This document shows positions 44,776 through 54,037 of a stretch of DNA of 64,000 nt, piece by piece. The stretch's first letter is position 1. Each line of letters opens with the position of its first letter. The DNA lies in contig NZ_SAXA01000003.1 of NCBI RefSeq assembly GCF_004122035.1, positions 124,001 through 188,000 on the forward strand, in the 5' to 3' direction. This DNA comes from Ancylomarina salipaludis (GTDB lineage: Bacteria > Bacteroidota > Bacteroidia > Bacteroidales > Marinifilaceae). Both the position numbers and the translations under genes were made by a program. The notes beneath the pieces were generated by a model, which saw only the letters and a program-made list of their open reading frames with translations, was not told the DNA's origin and searched no databases.

Positions 44776-46431
44776 ATGCTTCAATCCTTAGCCATACAGA
44801 ATTATACTTTGATCAATCAGATTGAGATTGATTTTAAAAATGGGTTTTCTATCATAACAGGAGAGACAGGTTCAGGAAAATCTATTTTATTGGGAGCTTT
44901 AGGCTTGGTATTAGGTCAACGTCCCGAAACGAATATTCTTAAAGATAAAGATAGAAAGTGCATTATCGAAGCAAATTTTAATATTTCAAAGTATCAGCTT
45001 CATAAGTTTTTTGCTGATGCTGAAATGGAGTATGAAGAAGAAACGATTTTGCGACGCGAAATTCTTCCCAACGGGAAAACGCGTGGCTTTGTAAATGATT
45101 CCCCTGTTAGTCTGAAGGTTTTAAAAGAGTTGGGACTTAAATTGATTGATATCCATTCTCAGAATCAAAATTTGTCTTTGGGAGATCCTGAATATCAAAT
45201 GGGTATTGTTGATACTTATGCACAACATACTCCAATATTAATCGACTATCAGGCTCAATTCGAAGCTTACCAAAAAATTAAGAGAGAACTAAGAACTCAG
45301 GAAGAAATTGCTCAAAAAGAGAAGGCTGACTTAGATTATTACCAGTTTCAATTGCAGCAATTGCTTGATGCGAATTTAGTGGAAGGTGAACAGGTCGAGA
45401 TGGAGTCGGAACTTGAAATGCTTAATCATGCTGAAGAGATTAAAACGAATCTGTATAAAGCTTCAAATTTGCTTAGCGAAGGCGATGTTGCAATTATTTC
45501 TCTTTTGAAGGAGGCTCGTTCTGCAATTGGGCATGTTCAATCAGTATTTCCTGAAGGGAATGAGTTTTATGAGCGATTTGAAAGCTCCTGTATCGAATTG
45601 CAAGATCTGGCTTCTGAACTTGAGAGAAGTTATGAAGCTATGGAATTTGATCCTTCCCGCATTTCTTTTCTGACTGAAAAGTTGGATGCCATATACAGCC
45701 TGCAACAAAAACACAGGGTTGAATCTGTTGAGGAGCTGATTAAGATACGTGAGGATCTGGATGAAAAAGTTTTGAAGATTTCATCGAGTGATGATTTGAT
45801 TGAAGATTTAAAAGCTAAGCTAAAAGCTCAAAATCTGAAACTGGATAAGGCTGCTGATAAACTGAGTAAAAGTAGAAAGTCAGTTATTCCTATTATCGAA
45901 AAAACTTTGGAGACTCAATTGATTCAATTGGGCATGCCTCACGCTAAAATTAAGTTCGAACAAAGTATTACTGAAGAATATCAGTATTTAGGCAAGGATT
46001 TAATCCGAATTCTTTTTTCTGCTAATAAGAATGGACAGCTTGAGGAAATATCAAAGGTTGCTTCAGGAGGGGAGATGTCGCGATTGATGCTGAGTATTAA
46101 ATATTTAATATCTGCTTCGACAGCTCTGCCATCTATTGTTTTTGATGAAATCGACACGGGAGTTTCCGGAGAAATAGCTGATAAAATGGGTGTTGTTATG
46201 CGTGAAATGGCTGAAAATATTCAGGTGATCAGTATTACGCATTTACCACAAATTGCCAGTAAAGGAAATTATCATTATAAAGTTTATAAGGCGGATGATG
46301 AGCTTGAAACTTATTCAAATATAGTTCTTTTAGATCAGGAGAGCCGTATAGAAGAGTTAGCAAAAATGTTGAGTGGGGCAGATATGACTCAGGCAGCAAT
46401 GGAAAATGCTAAGGTGTTGTTGGAAAGGTAG
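44776..46431 (+). CDS. recN: DNA repair protein RecN
   Basis: 551 residues, the normal length, of this SMC-like ATPase acting early in double-strand break repair. Walker A is GETGSGKS (29-36) after the typical LAIQNYTLINQIEIDFKNGF. Long central coiled coils span about 150-370, with heptad-like Glu/Lys/Leu stretches. The signature VASGGEMSRLMLSIKYL and Walker B SIVFDEIDTGVSG follow, then the switch His in SITHLPQIA. It lies 46 bases after porD and closes the conserved block. Confidence 0.96.
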   Translation: MLQSLAIQNYTLINQIEIDFKNGFSIITGETGSGKSILLGALGLVLGQRPETNILKDKDRKCIIEANFNISKYQLHKFFADAEMEYEEETILRREILPNGKTRGFVNDSPVSLKVLKELGLKLIDIHSQNQNLSLGDPEYQMGIVDTYAQHTPILIDYQAQFEAYQKIKRELRTQEEIAQKEKADLDYYQFQLQQLLDANLVEGEQVEMESELEMLNHAEEIKTNLYKASNLLSEGDVAIISLLKEARSAIGHVQSVFPEGNEFYERFESSCIELQDLASELERSYEAMEFDPSRISFLTEKLDAIYSLQQKHRVESVEELIKIREDLDEKVLKISSSDDLIEDLKAKLKAQNLKLDKAADKLSKSRKSVIPIIEKTLETQLIQLGMPHAKIKFEQSITEEYQYLGKDLIRILFSANKNGQLEEISKVASGGEMSRLMLSIKYLISASTALPSIVFDEIDTGVSGEIADKMGVVMREMAENIQVISITHLPQIASKGNYHYKVYKADDELETYSNIVLLDQESRIEELAKMLSGADMTQAAMENAKVLLER

Positions 46432-46487
46432 ATGAGATGTAATGTGTTTGATTAGAGAATTTATTCAGTCTTAATTAATGTGTCTTT

Positions 46488-46521
46488 TTTGATTTAATCT
46501 AAATAATATTGGTTAAATTTG
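46488..46521 (+). promoter_or_regulatory. Promoter of fabI
   Basis: TTTG (46488-46491), 22-base spacer, TAAATTTG (46514-46521), 28 bases before the ATG. Confidence 0.7.
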
Positions 46522-46549
46522 TGGCTGATAAAATTGAAAATTTCAAATT

Positions 46550-47389
46550 ATGTCGTACAATTTATTAAAAGGAAAAAAAGGAATCATCTTTGGTGCCTTG
46601 AACGAAATGTCAATAGCATGGAAAGTTGCTGAATTGGCTGTTGAAGAAGGTGCTGAGATCGTTTTAACCAATACACCCGTTTCCATTCGTATGGGAACTA
46701 TTGATGAGTTAGCAAAGAAATGTAATGCACATGTGATTGCTGCTGATGCTACAAATCCTGATGATTTGGAGGAATTGTATAAAAAATCGATGGAACTTTT
46801 AGGAGGACCGGTTGATTTTATTCTTCACTCTATTGGTATGTCGCCCAATGTTCGTAAAGGAAATGCTTACGATGAATTGAATTACGAATACCTTAAGAAA
46901 ACGCTTGATGTTTCGGCTATCTCTTTCCATAAAGTGATTCAGAAAGCTAAAGAAATGGATGTTGTTGCCGAGTGGGGATCTATTGTTGCGTTAACCTATG
47001 CAGCGGCTCAAAGAACCATGTACGAATACAACGATATGGCTGATGCAAAGGCTATGTTGGAGTCTATTGCACGTAGTTTTGGTTATATTTATGGTCGTGA
47101 GAAACGAGTTAGAGTAAATACAATTTCTCAATCGCCAACTATGACTACCGCCGGTAGTGGTGTAAAAGGTTTCGATAAACTGATTGACTTTTCAGAGCGT
47201 ATGTCTCCACTGGGAAATGCAGATGCTCAGGAATGTGCTAATTATTGTATTACTTTATTCTCGGATTTAACCAGAAAAGTAACGATGCAGAACTTATTCC
47301 ACGACGGAGGATTCTCCAATATGGGTATGAGTTACAGAGCAATGCAACAGTACAATAAAAGTTTTGATGATAAGTGTGACTGTAAATAG
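46550..47389 (+). CDS. fabI: Enoyl-[acyl-carrier-protein] reductase, FabI type
   Basis: 279 residues of the short-chain dehydrogenase fold, catalysing the last reduction of each fatty-acid elongation cycle. The cofactor region is GIIFGALNEMSIAWKVAELAVEEGAEI, which fits the FabI-type I-x-G-x(5)-S-I-A-W pattern. The catalytic pair is Tyr160 and Lys167 in YEYNDMADAK (Y-x6-K). The substrate loop VRVNTISQSPTMTTAGSGVKGF is FabI-like. The C-terminus ends in an unusual KCDCK. It is monocistronic with promoter and terminator. Triclosan-type inhibitors target this family in general. Confidence 0.93.
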   Translation: MSYNLLKGKKGIIFGALNEMSIAWKVAELAVEEGAEIVLTNTPVSIRMGTIDELAKKCNAHVIAADATNPDDLEELYKKSMELLGGPVDFILHSIGMSPNVRKGNAYDELNYEYLKKTLDVSAISFHKVIQKAKEMDVVAEWGSIVALTYAAAQRTMYEYNDMADAKAMLESIARSFGYIYGREKRVRVNTISQSPTMTTAGSGVKGFDKLIDFSERMSPLGNADAQECANYCITLFSDLTRKVTMQNLFHDGGFSNMGMSYRAMQQYNKSFDDKCDCK

Positions 47390-47411
47390 TCCTTTGCTGA
47401 TATGAAATTTG

Positions 47412-47438
47412 AAAAGCTTCCTTTGGGAAGCTTTTTTT
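47412..47438 (+). terminator. Intrinsic terminator after fabI
   Basis: AAAGCTTCC / GGGAAGCTTT hairpin followed by a T run. Confidence 0.83.
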
Positions 47439-47566
47439 GTATCTGTAATTTAATTTTAATATTGATGAAGTTTGATTTATAACCGTGAGTATGGGCGTCT
47501 TTTTCTACTGTAAAATCAAGTCTGTGTATTCCTAGTCTAAAATTTTTATAATCATCTTAGAAATTG

Positions 47567-47666
47567 TACATTTGTGTCTGATTTTTTTGGAGGATCAGGC
47601 TTTATAATGCCTTAAGAATCTTCCATTATTGGCGAATAGCGTTTCCCGAATCAGATACGACTGATT
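47567..47666 (+). promoter_or_regulatory. Promoter and structured 5' leader of the sulfate-activation genes
   Basis: TACATTTG (47567-47574) is a -7 element about 110 bases above cysC. The leader then holds two hairpins. One is at 47589-47624 (outer stem GGAGGAT / ATCTTCC, inner GGC / GCC). The other is a perfect 6-bp stem AATCAG / CTGATT at 47649-47666. I do not recognise a named riboswitch in it. Confidence 0.5.
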
Positions 47667-47687
47667 GGATTCATTTAAAATAGATTG

Positions 47688-48296
47688 ATGACCACCAAAG
47701 CAACAAATATTCATCCTGTTTTCGACCGAATTATTGGTAGGGATGAGAAGGAACAATTTTTAAATCAAAGGGCTCGTGTGATTTGGATGACCGGGCTTTC
47801 CGGCTCAGGAAAAACGACTATTGCCATTGGATTGGAGAAAGAACTTCAGAAAAGAGGTTTTTTAACTCAGATTCTTGACGGGGACAATATTCGTACAGGG
47901 ATTAATAAAAATCTGGGGTTTTCTGATGAGGATAGGACTGAGAATATTCGTCGTATTGCAGAGGTTTCAAAATTGTTTGTGAATTGTGGAATCATCACAA
48001 TTAATTGTTTTGTGAGTCCGACTCTGGCGATAAGAGAGCAAGCAAAAGAGATTATTGGAGATGATGATTTCAGGGAGGTGTACGTTAATGCGTCTTATGA
48101 GGAGTGTGAGAAACGAGATGTAAAAGGTTTGTACAAAAAAGCTCGAAATGGTGAAATCAAAAATTTTACAGGTTTAGATGCTCCTTTTGAAGCGCCTGAA
48201 AATGCTTTTTTAGAAATTAAAACGGCAGATTTATCTATCGAAGAGTCTGTTCGTTGTCTGGTCGATGCTATTTTATCGGATATAAGTCAGGCCTAA
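47688..48296 (+). CDS. cysC: Adenylylsulfate kinase
   Basis: 202 residues from the ATG at 47688 (a TTG one codon earlier is less likely). It phosphorylates APS to PAPS. The P-loop is GLSGSGKT (36-43). DGDNIRTGINKNLGFS and the following DRTENIRRIAEVSKLF form the APS-binding region, and FVSPTLAIREQAKEII and VYVNASYEECEKRDVKGLYKKAR match the family; FTGLDAPFEAPENA is the C-terminal lid. It is first in the order cysC-cysD-cysN, a complete set from sulfate to PAPS. No cysH or sulfotransferase lies nearby, so the fate of PAPS is open. Confidence 0.95.
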   Translation: MTTKATNIHPVFDRIIGRDEKEQFLNQRARVIWMTGLSGSGKTTIAIGLEKELQKRGFLTQILDGDNIRTGINKNLGFSDEDRTENIRRIAEVSKLFVNCGIITINCFVSPTLAIREQAKEIIGDDDFREVYVNASYEECEKRDVKGLYKKARNGEIKNFTGLDAPFEAPENAFLEIKTADLSIEESVRCLVDAILSDISQA

Positions 48297-48376
48297 TTAA
48301 CTTGAGAATATTAAAATATATTATACTGGTGATCGATTTCGATCATATAACAGAAGAGTAAATAAAATTTTTTCGA

Positions 48377-49282
48377 ATGAATGAATACAATATAAATCAC
48401 TTAAGAGAACTTGAAGCTGAATCGATTTATGTGATTCGTGAAGTTGCAGCTCAATTCGAGAATCCCGTGATGTTATTTTCGGGAGGAAAGGATTCTATCA
48501 TCATGTTTCATTTAGCACGCAAAGCTTTTGCTCCGGCTAAGGTTCCTTTTGCTTTAATGCACGTTGATACAGGTCACAATTTTCCTGAAACTATTGAATT
48601 TCGCGATAGGTTGATGGAAGAAACCGGAACTCGTCTGATTGTACGCTATGTTCAGGATTCTATTGATCAGGGAAAAGCAGTTGAGGAAACTGGATTTGAT
48701 GCAAGTAGAAACAAGTTGCAAACTGTAACTCTGCTTGATGGTCTTGAAGAATTGCAAGTGGATTGTGCTATGGGAGGAGGTCGTCGTGACGAAGAGAAAG
48801 CTCGTGCAAAAGAGCGTTTTTTCTCTCATCGTGATGAGTTTGGACAGTGGGATCCTAAGAATCAAAGACCGGAACTTTGGAATTTATTCAATGGTAAAAA
48901 ACATATGGGTGAGCATTTCAGAGTTTTTCCTATTTCAAACTGGACTGAGATGGATGTGTGGCAATATATCTATCTGGAGAATATTGATATTCCTAATATT
49001 TATTTCTCTCATGAACGTGAAGTATTCTTACGTCATGGTAACTTGTTGTCAGTTTCTGATTTTATTCCTATGCGTGATTCTGAAAAAGTAGAGAAACGAA
49101 TTGTTCGTTTTAGAACCATTGGTGATGCGACTTGTACAGGTGCTGTTGAGTCACAGGCGAATAGTCTTGAAGATATTATTGAAGAGGTTGCTGCGACAAG
49201 AACAACTGAACGTGGCACACGTCATGACGATAAGCGTTCAGAAGCAGCCATGGAAGATCGTAAAAAAGAAGGGTACTTTTAA
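48377..49282 (+). CDS. cysD: Sulfate adenylyltransferase small subunit
   Basis: 301 residues, the normal size. CysD forms APS from ATP and sulfate, driven by the GTPase CysN. It belongs to the PP-loop ATP pyrophosphatases: SGGKDS is at 35-40. HVDTGHNFPETIEFRD, MGGGRRDEEKARAKERFFSHRD, FPISNWTEMDVWQYIYLE and the C-terminal MRFRTIGDATCTGA-like segment (here VRFRTIGDATCTGAV) are hallmarks. It follows cysC by 80 bases and precedes cysN by 106. Confidence 0.97.
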   Translation: MNEYNINHLRELEAESIYVIREVAAQFENPVMLFSGGKDSIIMFHLARKAFAPAKVPFALMHVDTGHNFPETIEFRDRLMEETGTRLIVRYVQDSIDQGKAVEETGFDASRNKLQTVTLLDGLEELQVDCAMGGGRRDEEKARAKERFFSHRDEFGQWDPKNQRPELWNLFNGKKHMGEHFRVFPISNWTEMDVWQYIYLENIDIPNIYFSHEREVFLRHGNLLSVSDFIPMRDSEKVEKRIVRFRTIGDATCTGAVESQANSLEDIIEEVAATRTTERGTRHDDKRSEAAMEDRKKEGYF

Positions 49283-49388
49283 ACCACTTCGAAGCTTTAA
49301 ATATTAATTCAGGTGATTATTGCTTGAATCAAAAGATAGATTGGAGATTCGGTTCTCGTTTATAAATCTAGAATAAAAAGAAATAAAT

Positions 49389-50660
49389 ATGTCAGATAAA
49401 ACATCAGGATATTTAGATATGGAGCTTTTACGTTTCACTACTGCCGGTAGTGTTGATGATGGTAAAAGTACCCTAATTGGTCGTTTGTTGTATGATAGTA
49501 AAGCCATTTTTGAAGATCAAATGGAGGCTATTGAGATTTCAAGCCAAAAGCGTGGAGACACTGAGGTTGATCTAGCTTTACTAACCGATGGTTTAAGAGC
49601 TGAGCGTGAGCAGGGGATTACCATTGATGTGGCTTATCGCTACTTTGCAACACCTAAACGTAAATTCATTATTGCGGATACACCAGGTCATATTCAGTAT
49701 ACTCGAAATATGGTGACAGGGGCTTCTACAGCTAACTGTGCCCTTATTTTAGTTGATGCCCGTAATGGTGTGATTGAGCAAACACTTCGTCATTCATATA
49801 TCGCAAACTTGCTTCAGATACCACATCTTATTGTCTGTATCAATAAGATGGATTTGATGAATTATTCAGAAGAGACTTACGAAAATATTAAGAACGAATA
49901 TCAGAGAGTTGCAGATAAATTGAATATTAAAGATGTTCGTTTTATTCCTATTTCAGCCAAATTTGGTGACAATGTGGTTGATGCTTCTCAAAATATGGAT
50001 TGGTATAAGGGTGAGACTTTATTGAGTTTATTGGAAACTATTGAAATTGTTGACGATAGAAATCATGAAGATGCGCGTTTTCCGGTACAATATGTGATTC
50101 GTCCTCAGAGCGATGAGTATCACGATTATCGTGGTTTTGCAGGTCGTGTAGCAAGTGGTGTATTCAAACCGGGTGATAAGGTGAAAGTCTTACCATCAGG
50201 TAAAGAAAGTACAATTAAAGCTATTGATACCATGACTGGGGAATTGGATATGGCTTTCACACCTCAATCAGTTACTTTAAGGTTGAATGACGAAATCGAT
50301 ACCTCAAGAGGAGACATGATTGTTGCCATAGATAATGTTCCTTTTATGGAACAAGAATTTGATGCAATGGTGTGTTGGATGAATGAGCGTCCAATGATAG
50401 CCGGTGGAAAGTATACCATTAAGCATACTTCAAATGAAACGCGTTGTATGGTTCGTAATGTGAACTTCAAAGTTGATATTAATACTTTGGAAGAAATGAC
50501 GGATGATAAAACGATTGGCTTAAATGATATTGCCTGTTTAAGACTTAAGACTGCTAAGCCTTTGTTTTTTGATTCATATAAGAAAAACCGCAATACAGGG
50601 AGTTTCATTTTAATCGATGAAGGAACTAACGAAACAGTTGCAGCAGGAATGATTAGATAG
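49389..50660 (+). CDS. cysN: Sulfate adenylyltransferase large (GTPase) subunit
   Basis: 423 residues of the EF-Tu-like GTPase family. G1 is GSVDDGKST (20-28), a switch region is REQGITIDVAYRYF, G3 is ADTPGHIQYTRNM and G4 is CINKMDL. Two beta-barrel domains follow (FPVQYVIRPQSDEYHDYRGFAGRV and the C-terminal barrel). It lacks the fused APS kinase found in some CysNC proteins, consistent with the separate cysC. Length is a little under the proteobacterial ~475. It is the last gene of the unit, with a terminator after it. Confidence 0.96.
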   Translation: MSDKTSGYLDMELLRFTTAGSVDDGKSTLIGRLLYDSKAIFEDQMEAIEISSQKRGDTEVDLALLTDGLRAEREQGITIDVAYRYFATPKRKFIIADTPGHIQYTRNMVTGASTANCALILVDARNGVIEQTLRHSYIANLLQIPHLIVCINKMDLMNYSEETYENIKNEYQRVADKLNIKDVRFIPISAKFGDNVVDASQNMDWYKGETLLSLLETIEIVDDRNHEDARFPVQYVIRPQSDEYHDYRGFAGRVASGVFKPGDKVKVLPSGKESTIKAIDTMTGELDMAFTPQSVTLRLNDEIDTSRGDMIVAIDNVPFMEQEFDAMVCWMNERPMIAGGKYTIKHTSNETRCMVRNVNFKVDINTLEEMTDDKTIGLNDIACLRLKTAKPLFFDSYKKNRNTGSFILIDEGTNETVAAGMIR

Positions 50661-50707
50661 ATTTGAGTTGAAATTTACTTTTGACTATTGTTCATATAAC
50701 AAAAAAA

Positions 50708-50732
50708 AAGCTCCGAATAGGAGCTTTTTTTT
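50708..50732. terminator. Bidirectional terminator
   Basis: AAGCTCC / GGAGCTT hairpin with flanking A and T tracts between convergent cysN and the porin gene. Confidence 0.85.
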
Positions 50733-50760
50733 GTTTGATCAAATCCTGTTTTATTACCGA

Positions 50761-52251
50761 TTAAAATTTGAATCCAAAGCTTAATTTAATTTGATGGTTT
50801 TCGTCTTCGAGATTTACTCTATCTGAAGAAATTATGTTTCCATCTAAGTCTGTTGAGTTGTAATACAAAAACGACTCATCTTTATTTGAATAGCTATAAG
50901 CAGCATCGAAAAAGAAATTGCCCTGACGAATACCAAAACCAGCTGAATAAACATTGTACGATTCGTCGACAGCACTCGATTTGTAGGGATTACCATAATT
51001 TGCAAATCCACCTCTTAAGCTAAATGCAGATGAGACACGGTATTCTAGTCCAGCTCTTAAGTTACCTACACTTTCATAGGATGACTTAATGATATCATTT
51101 GCTTCGGGGAATTCAGCAGTACCGTTAAAATCAAAATCATCTTGGCCATCTGTGAATTTTGCTTTTGAGTAATCGATAAATTCATAGTCCAAACTCAGGA
51201 GGGCTTTCTTAGATAAAACAACTGCACCACTCAAAGTAAATTTCATTGGAGTTCGATAATTATATGTGTAATTCGATCGCAGGGTTCTGTCACGATAGTT
51301 CGAATAGCCATCAAGATCTTCTGTTTTAAAATGAGAAGCCATTTCATTTTGAAACTCATCTTCCATTGAGAAGAAAGTTGGCGTATGAAGCGAGGCTCCT
51401 AATCGGATGTTTTGATTAGGCTTATAAATAAGGCCCAGTTTAAGATTAGCACCAACTCCGGTTGTCTTTACATATTCTTCAAAATAATAATTGCTTAAGT
51501 CAGAAGCACTATTAGTTAAAGTACTCTCAGTAAAACGAGCTGTTGATTTGTAATTGATACTTTGGATACCGAGAGTAGCTCCCAGATAAAGTTTGTGAGC
51601 ATAGTTGGCTCCGAAAGATATGTTGAATTCACCCATAGAGCCTTTTTCTTCTACGGTTTTTCTTTGGTTCATTTTTTCTCCAGGAAAGATTGGAAGATCG
51701 TAGTCAAGAGGGTTTTCATCTTGTGGATTCAATAAGTAAGTTTCGTAAGCTAGTCTTTCCGTTGGGTTTAATTGGTTTTCAGTAAATCCATCTGCATTTG
51801 CTTCAAATACATCAAGCATACTGGTTTCAGAGGCTAAGATTTGAGAGATAGATGATTTTCTAAAATTATTGATACGATTGTAGCCAATTCCAAAGTTGAA
51901 ATTCTGCCAGCCATCTTTAGACGTTATTCTGGGTTTAAAAGTGGCGACATAACCAATATTACTTAAGCCTAAAGTGAATTTATCATCGTTTAAATTACCA
52001 CTGGTGCTTTTTCTCATTTCCATTGTAGGTGTAAATGTGAATTCAGAACTTTGGTAGACAGCCAGACCAGCAGGGTTGATACCAATGCTGGAAAAATCGC
52101 CACCAAGGGCTCCAAATGCGCCCCCCATAGCTGTTGATCGTGCAGTTCCAGTATAGAACTGTTGAGAATATCGCAGAGCATCATCTGCAGTTTGTGCGTA
52201 TAATATTCCAGAAAAGACTGTAAGGAATAATAATGTGATGTATCTTTTCAT
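50761..52251 (-). CDS. FadL/OmpP1-family outer-membrane transport protein
   Basis: 496 residues with a signal peptide (MKRYITLLFLTVFSGILYAQ). The mature N-terminus DALRYSQQFYTGTARSTAMGGAFGALGGDFSSIGINPAGLAVYQSSEF is the plug segment of FadL-like barrels, with the diagnostic NPAGL. Alternating beta strands run to a C-terminal KLSFGFKF with terminal Phe, as needed for BAM-dependent insertion. FadL relatives take up hydrophobic compounds such as long-chain fatty acids or aromatics; the actual ligand is unknown. It lies 64 bases downstream of the RS-rich lipoprotein gene and probably shares its transcript. Confidence 0.88.
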   Translation of the reverse strand: MKRYITLLFLTVFSGILYAQTADDALRYSQQFYTGTARSTAMGGAFGALGGDFSSIGINPAGLAVYQSSEFTFTPTMEMRKSTSGNLNDDKFTLGLSNIGYVATFKPRITSKDGWQNFNFGIGYNRINNFRKSSISQILASETSMLDVFEANADGFTENQLNPTERLAYETYLLNPQDENPLDYDLPIFPGEKMNQRKTVEEKGSMGEFNISFGANYAHKLYLGATLGIQSINYKSTARFTESTLTNSASDLSNYYFEEYVKTTGVGANLKLGLIYKPNQNIRLGASLHTPTFFSMEDEFQNEMASHFKTEDLDGYSNYRDRTLRSNYTYNYRTPMKFTLSGAVVLSKKALLSLDYEFIDYSKAKFTDGQDDFDFNGTAEFPEANDIIKSSYESVGNLRAGLEYRVSSAFSLRGGFANYGNPYKSSAVDESYNVYSAGFGIRQGNFFFDAAYSYSNKDESFLYYNSTDLDGNIISSDRVNLEDENHQIKLSFGFKF

Positions 52252-52315
52252 AGTATGTGTATTTATAGTAGGTTATGAAAAATAGTAAAATCAATATCCA
52301 GAATTAACGAATCAC

Positions 52316-53755
52316 TTACCTTCTTCTTGAGCCACCCCCTGAACGGCTTCCGCTATTGGATGATCTTGAAGAAGAGCTTGAAGAACGAACAGCACCCGAT
52401 GAATGTGATGATGAAGATCTTGAAGGGCTGTACGAACTTGAAGAGCTTCTTGTTGAACTTCTGTTAGAGCTAGGCGTACTTCTCACCTTACTATATCCGG
52501 ATGTTCTTGTGCTTGTACCTCGTGTATTGATCGATCGTTTGGTTCCTGAATTATTATACGATGGACGTGAATTACTTTGAGGTTTTGTATAATTACTTGT
52601 TCTTCTTCTTGTGGTTGTTGCACTTTTTGTTCCACTATAGCTTGAGCGGTTTTGTGTCCCGTATCGTGTTGTAGTTCCCTGGTAGTTTGATCGTCTGACA
52701 GTTCCTGAAGGATTCATTTGTCTTGTACTTGTTCCAACTCGATTGCTGTATGAACCTCTACTATTTCGCGAACCGTATCTTTGAGCAGCAGTCGATCTTC
52801 TGATAGATTCCTGAGCTGTTGTTGCAGAACGAGAAGTTGTAGTTCCCGATTTTGTATAACCAGCAGAGCGATTAATTCGGCTTACTGTACCATTAGTTCT
52901 TGTGGCGGCACTTCTGTTTGTGTAAGTTTGGTTTGTACCAAGTTTGGTTCCCATACTTGTTCTGTGCCCGTAATAGTTGTTCGAGTATCTGGCAGAACCA
53001 TAGTAACCCCCATGGTGATGGTGGTTGTATCCGAAGTATGGATAACATCCGCCATAGTATGAATAAGGGCTGTAGTAAGGATACCCCCAACCAAAGTTCA
53101 ATGACCAATAGAAATCATCGTAAAATCCATAGCCTAATCCAAATCCAAACCCAAAGCTTGAACCACAATATGGGTAGTTGTATGCAAAAGTTCGACCATA
53201 ACGAACGGGTGAATATCTGTAAGAACTGTAGTATCTGGGGTTTGTCCAGCTTGGTGTCCACCAAACTTTATCCCCTTCAATATATACGTTCCAGTCAGGA
53301 TCTCCCGCTAGCCACATGGCTGTGTTGTAGCCGGTGTTATCGTAAAATCCAAAACCTTGAGGATACCAGCGTCTAAGACTTTCAGCGTCTTCACGATCCC
53401 ATTCACTACCTTTAAATTCGCTTAGATAATAGCCTTGGTCTTCGTTATAGAATGTTGTGTCGATACTCTCAATAGAATCATTCTGAATCATTTTATTGTA
53501 TTCTTCCTGAATACGTTGGAAATCCCGTTCATCTTTGAAGGTAGACTTAGTTGCAGGTTCAACTGCTTTTGTTTCAATCCTAGGTTCTTTTTTCTCGGCA
53601 TGAGTCGCGTAGACCGCCATTTCCTGATCAATTAGAGATGCCTCACCAGGAACGTAATAAATGTCATCCTGATAGGCTGATGTTCCCACATAAGATGGAG
53701 AACAGGCCGTTGCAATTAGCAAGGGAACGATTAATAATTTGAAGTAAGCTTTCAT
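52316..53755 (-). CDS. Lipoprotein with Tyr/Gly-rich middle and Arg/Ser-rich tail
   Basis: 479 residues with a lipoprotein signal (MKAYFKLLIVPLLIATAC, Cys18). Three zones are visible. The first ~170 residues are acidic to neutral and include SEFKGSEWDREDAESLRRWYPQGFGFYDN. A Tyr/Gly/Phe-rich patch follows at about 185-270, with GFGFGLGYGFYDDFYW and HHHH. A long tail after about 270 is almost wholly Ser, Thr, Arg, Asn and Gly and ends GSRSGGGSRRR. The tail is strongly basic and disordered-looking. No family recognised. Surface or periplasmic binding to acidic polymers or peptidoglycan is a guess only. Confidence 0.65.
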   Translation of the reverse strand: MKAYFKLLIVPLLIATACSPSYVGTSAYQDDIYYVPGEASLIDQEMAVYATHAEKKEPRIETKAVEPATKSTFKDERDFQRIQEEYNKMIQNDSIESIDTTFYNEDQGYYLSEFKGSEWDREDAESLRRWYPQGFGFYDNTGYNTAMWLAGDPDWNVYIEGDKVWWTPSWTNPRYYSSYRYSPVRYGRTFAYNYPYCGSSFGFGFGLGYGFYDDFYWSLNFGWGYPYYSPYSYYGGCYPYFGYNHHHHGGYYGSARYSNNYYGHRTSMGTKLGTNQTYTNRSAATRTNGTVSRINRSAGYTKSGTTTSRSATTAQESIRRSTAAQRYGSRNSRGSYSNRVGTSTRQMNPSGTVRRSNYQGTTTRYGTQNRSSYSGTKSATTTRRRTSNYTKPQSNSRPSYNNSGTKRSINTRGTSTRTSGYSKVRSTPSSNRSSTRSSSSSYSPSRSSSSHSSGAVRSSSSSSRSSNSGSRSGGGSRRR

Positions 53756-53914
53756 CTGGATATGATTTAAGTTTTAGCTTTAATGTAATTTAGTCGATTG
53801 GATTATTAATCCATTTAGGTATAAGCAAAAATCGCGCCTAAAATGTGTTTAATAATTATTTAATCTCCTAAGTTTCATGACAAGCCTTCAATATGATTAT
53901 CTAATAATATTTTA

Positions 53915-53922
53915 TACTTTTG
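53915..53922 (+). promoter_or_regulatory. Promoter -7 element of proS
   Basis: TACTTTTG, 115 bases before the proS ATG, leaving a long leader; no good TTG at -33. Confidence 0.5.
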
Positions 53923-53946
53923 TAGCCAAAATTTAAAAGTCTTAAG

Positions 53947-53984
53947 TCCTTTTATTTGATATTTATCTTATAAAAGGATTTTTT
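53947..53984 (+). promoter_or_regulatory. Attenuator-like hairpin in the proS leader
   Basis: Nine-base stem TCCTTTTAT / ATAAAAGGA, 14-base loop, followed directly by six T: an intrinsic-terminator shape lying between the promoter and proS. TTAAAAG just upstream and CTTTTAA just downstream could form a competing pairing. Confidence 0.5.
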
Positions 53985-54037
53985 AACAGCTTTTAAGTGT
54001 TATTTAGTAAGCAAATACTATACCAAAACAATATAAA

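Noticed and set aside
52356-53376. Several long frames opposite and within the RS-rich lipoprotein gene
   Set aside because: They are by-products of the low-complexity Ser/Arg/Tyr/Gly codons of the real gene on the minus strand.
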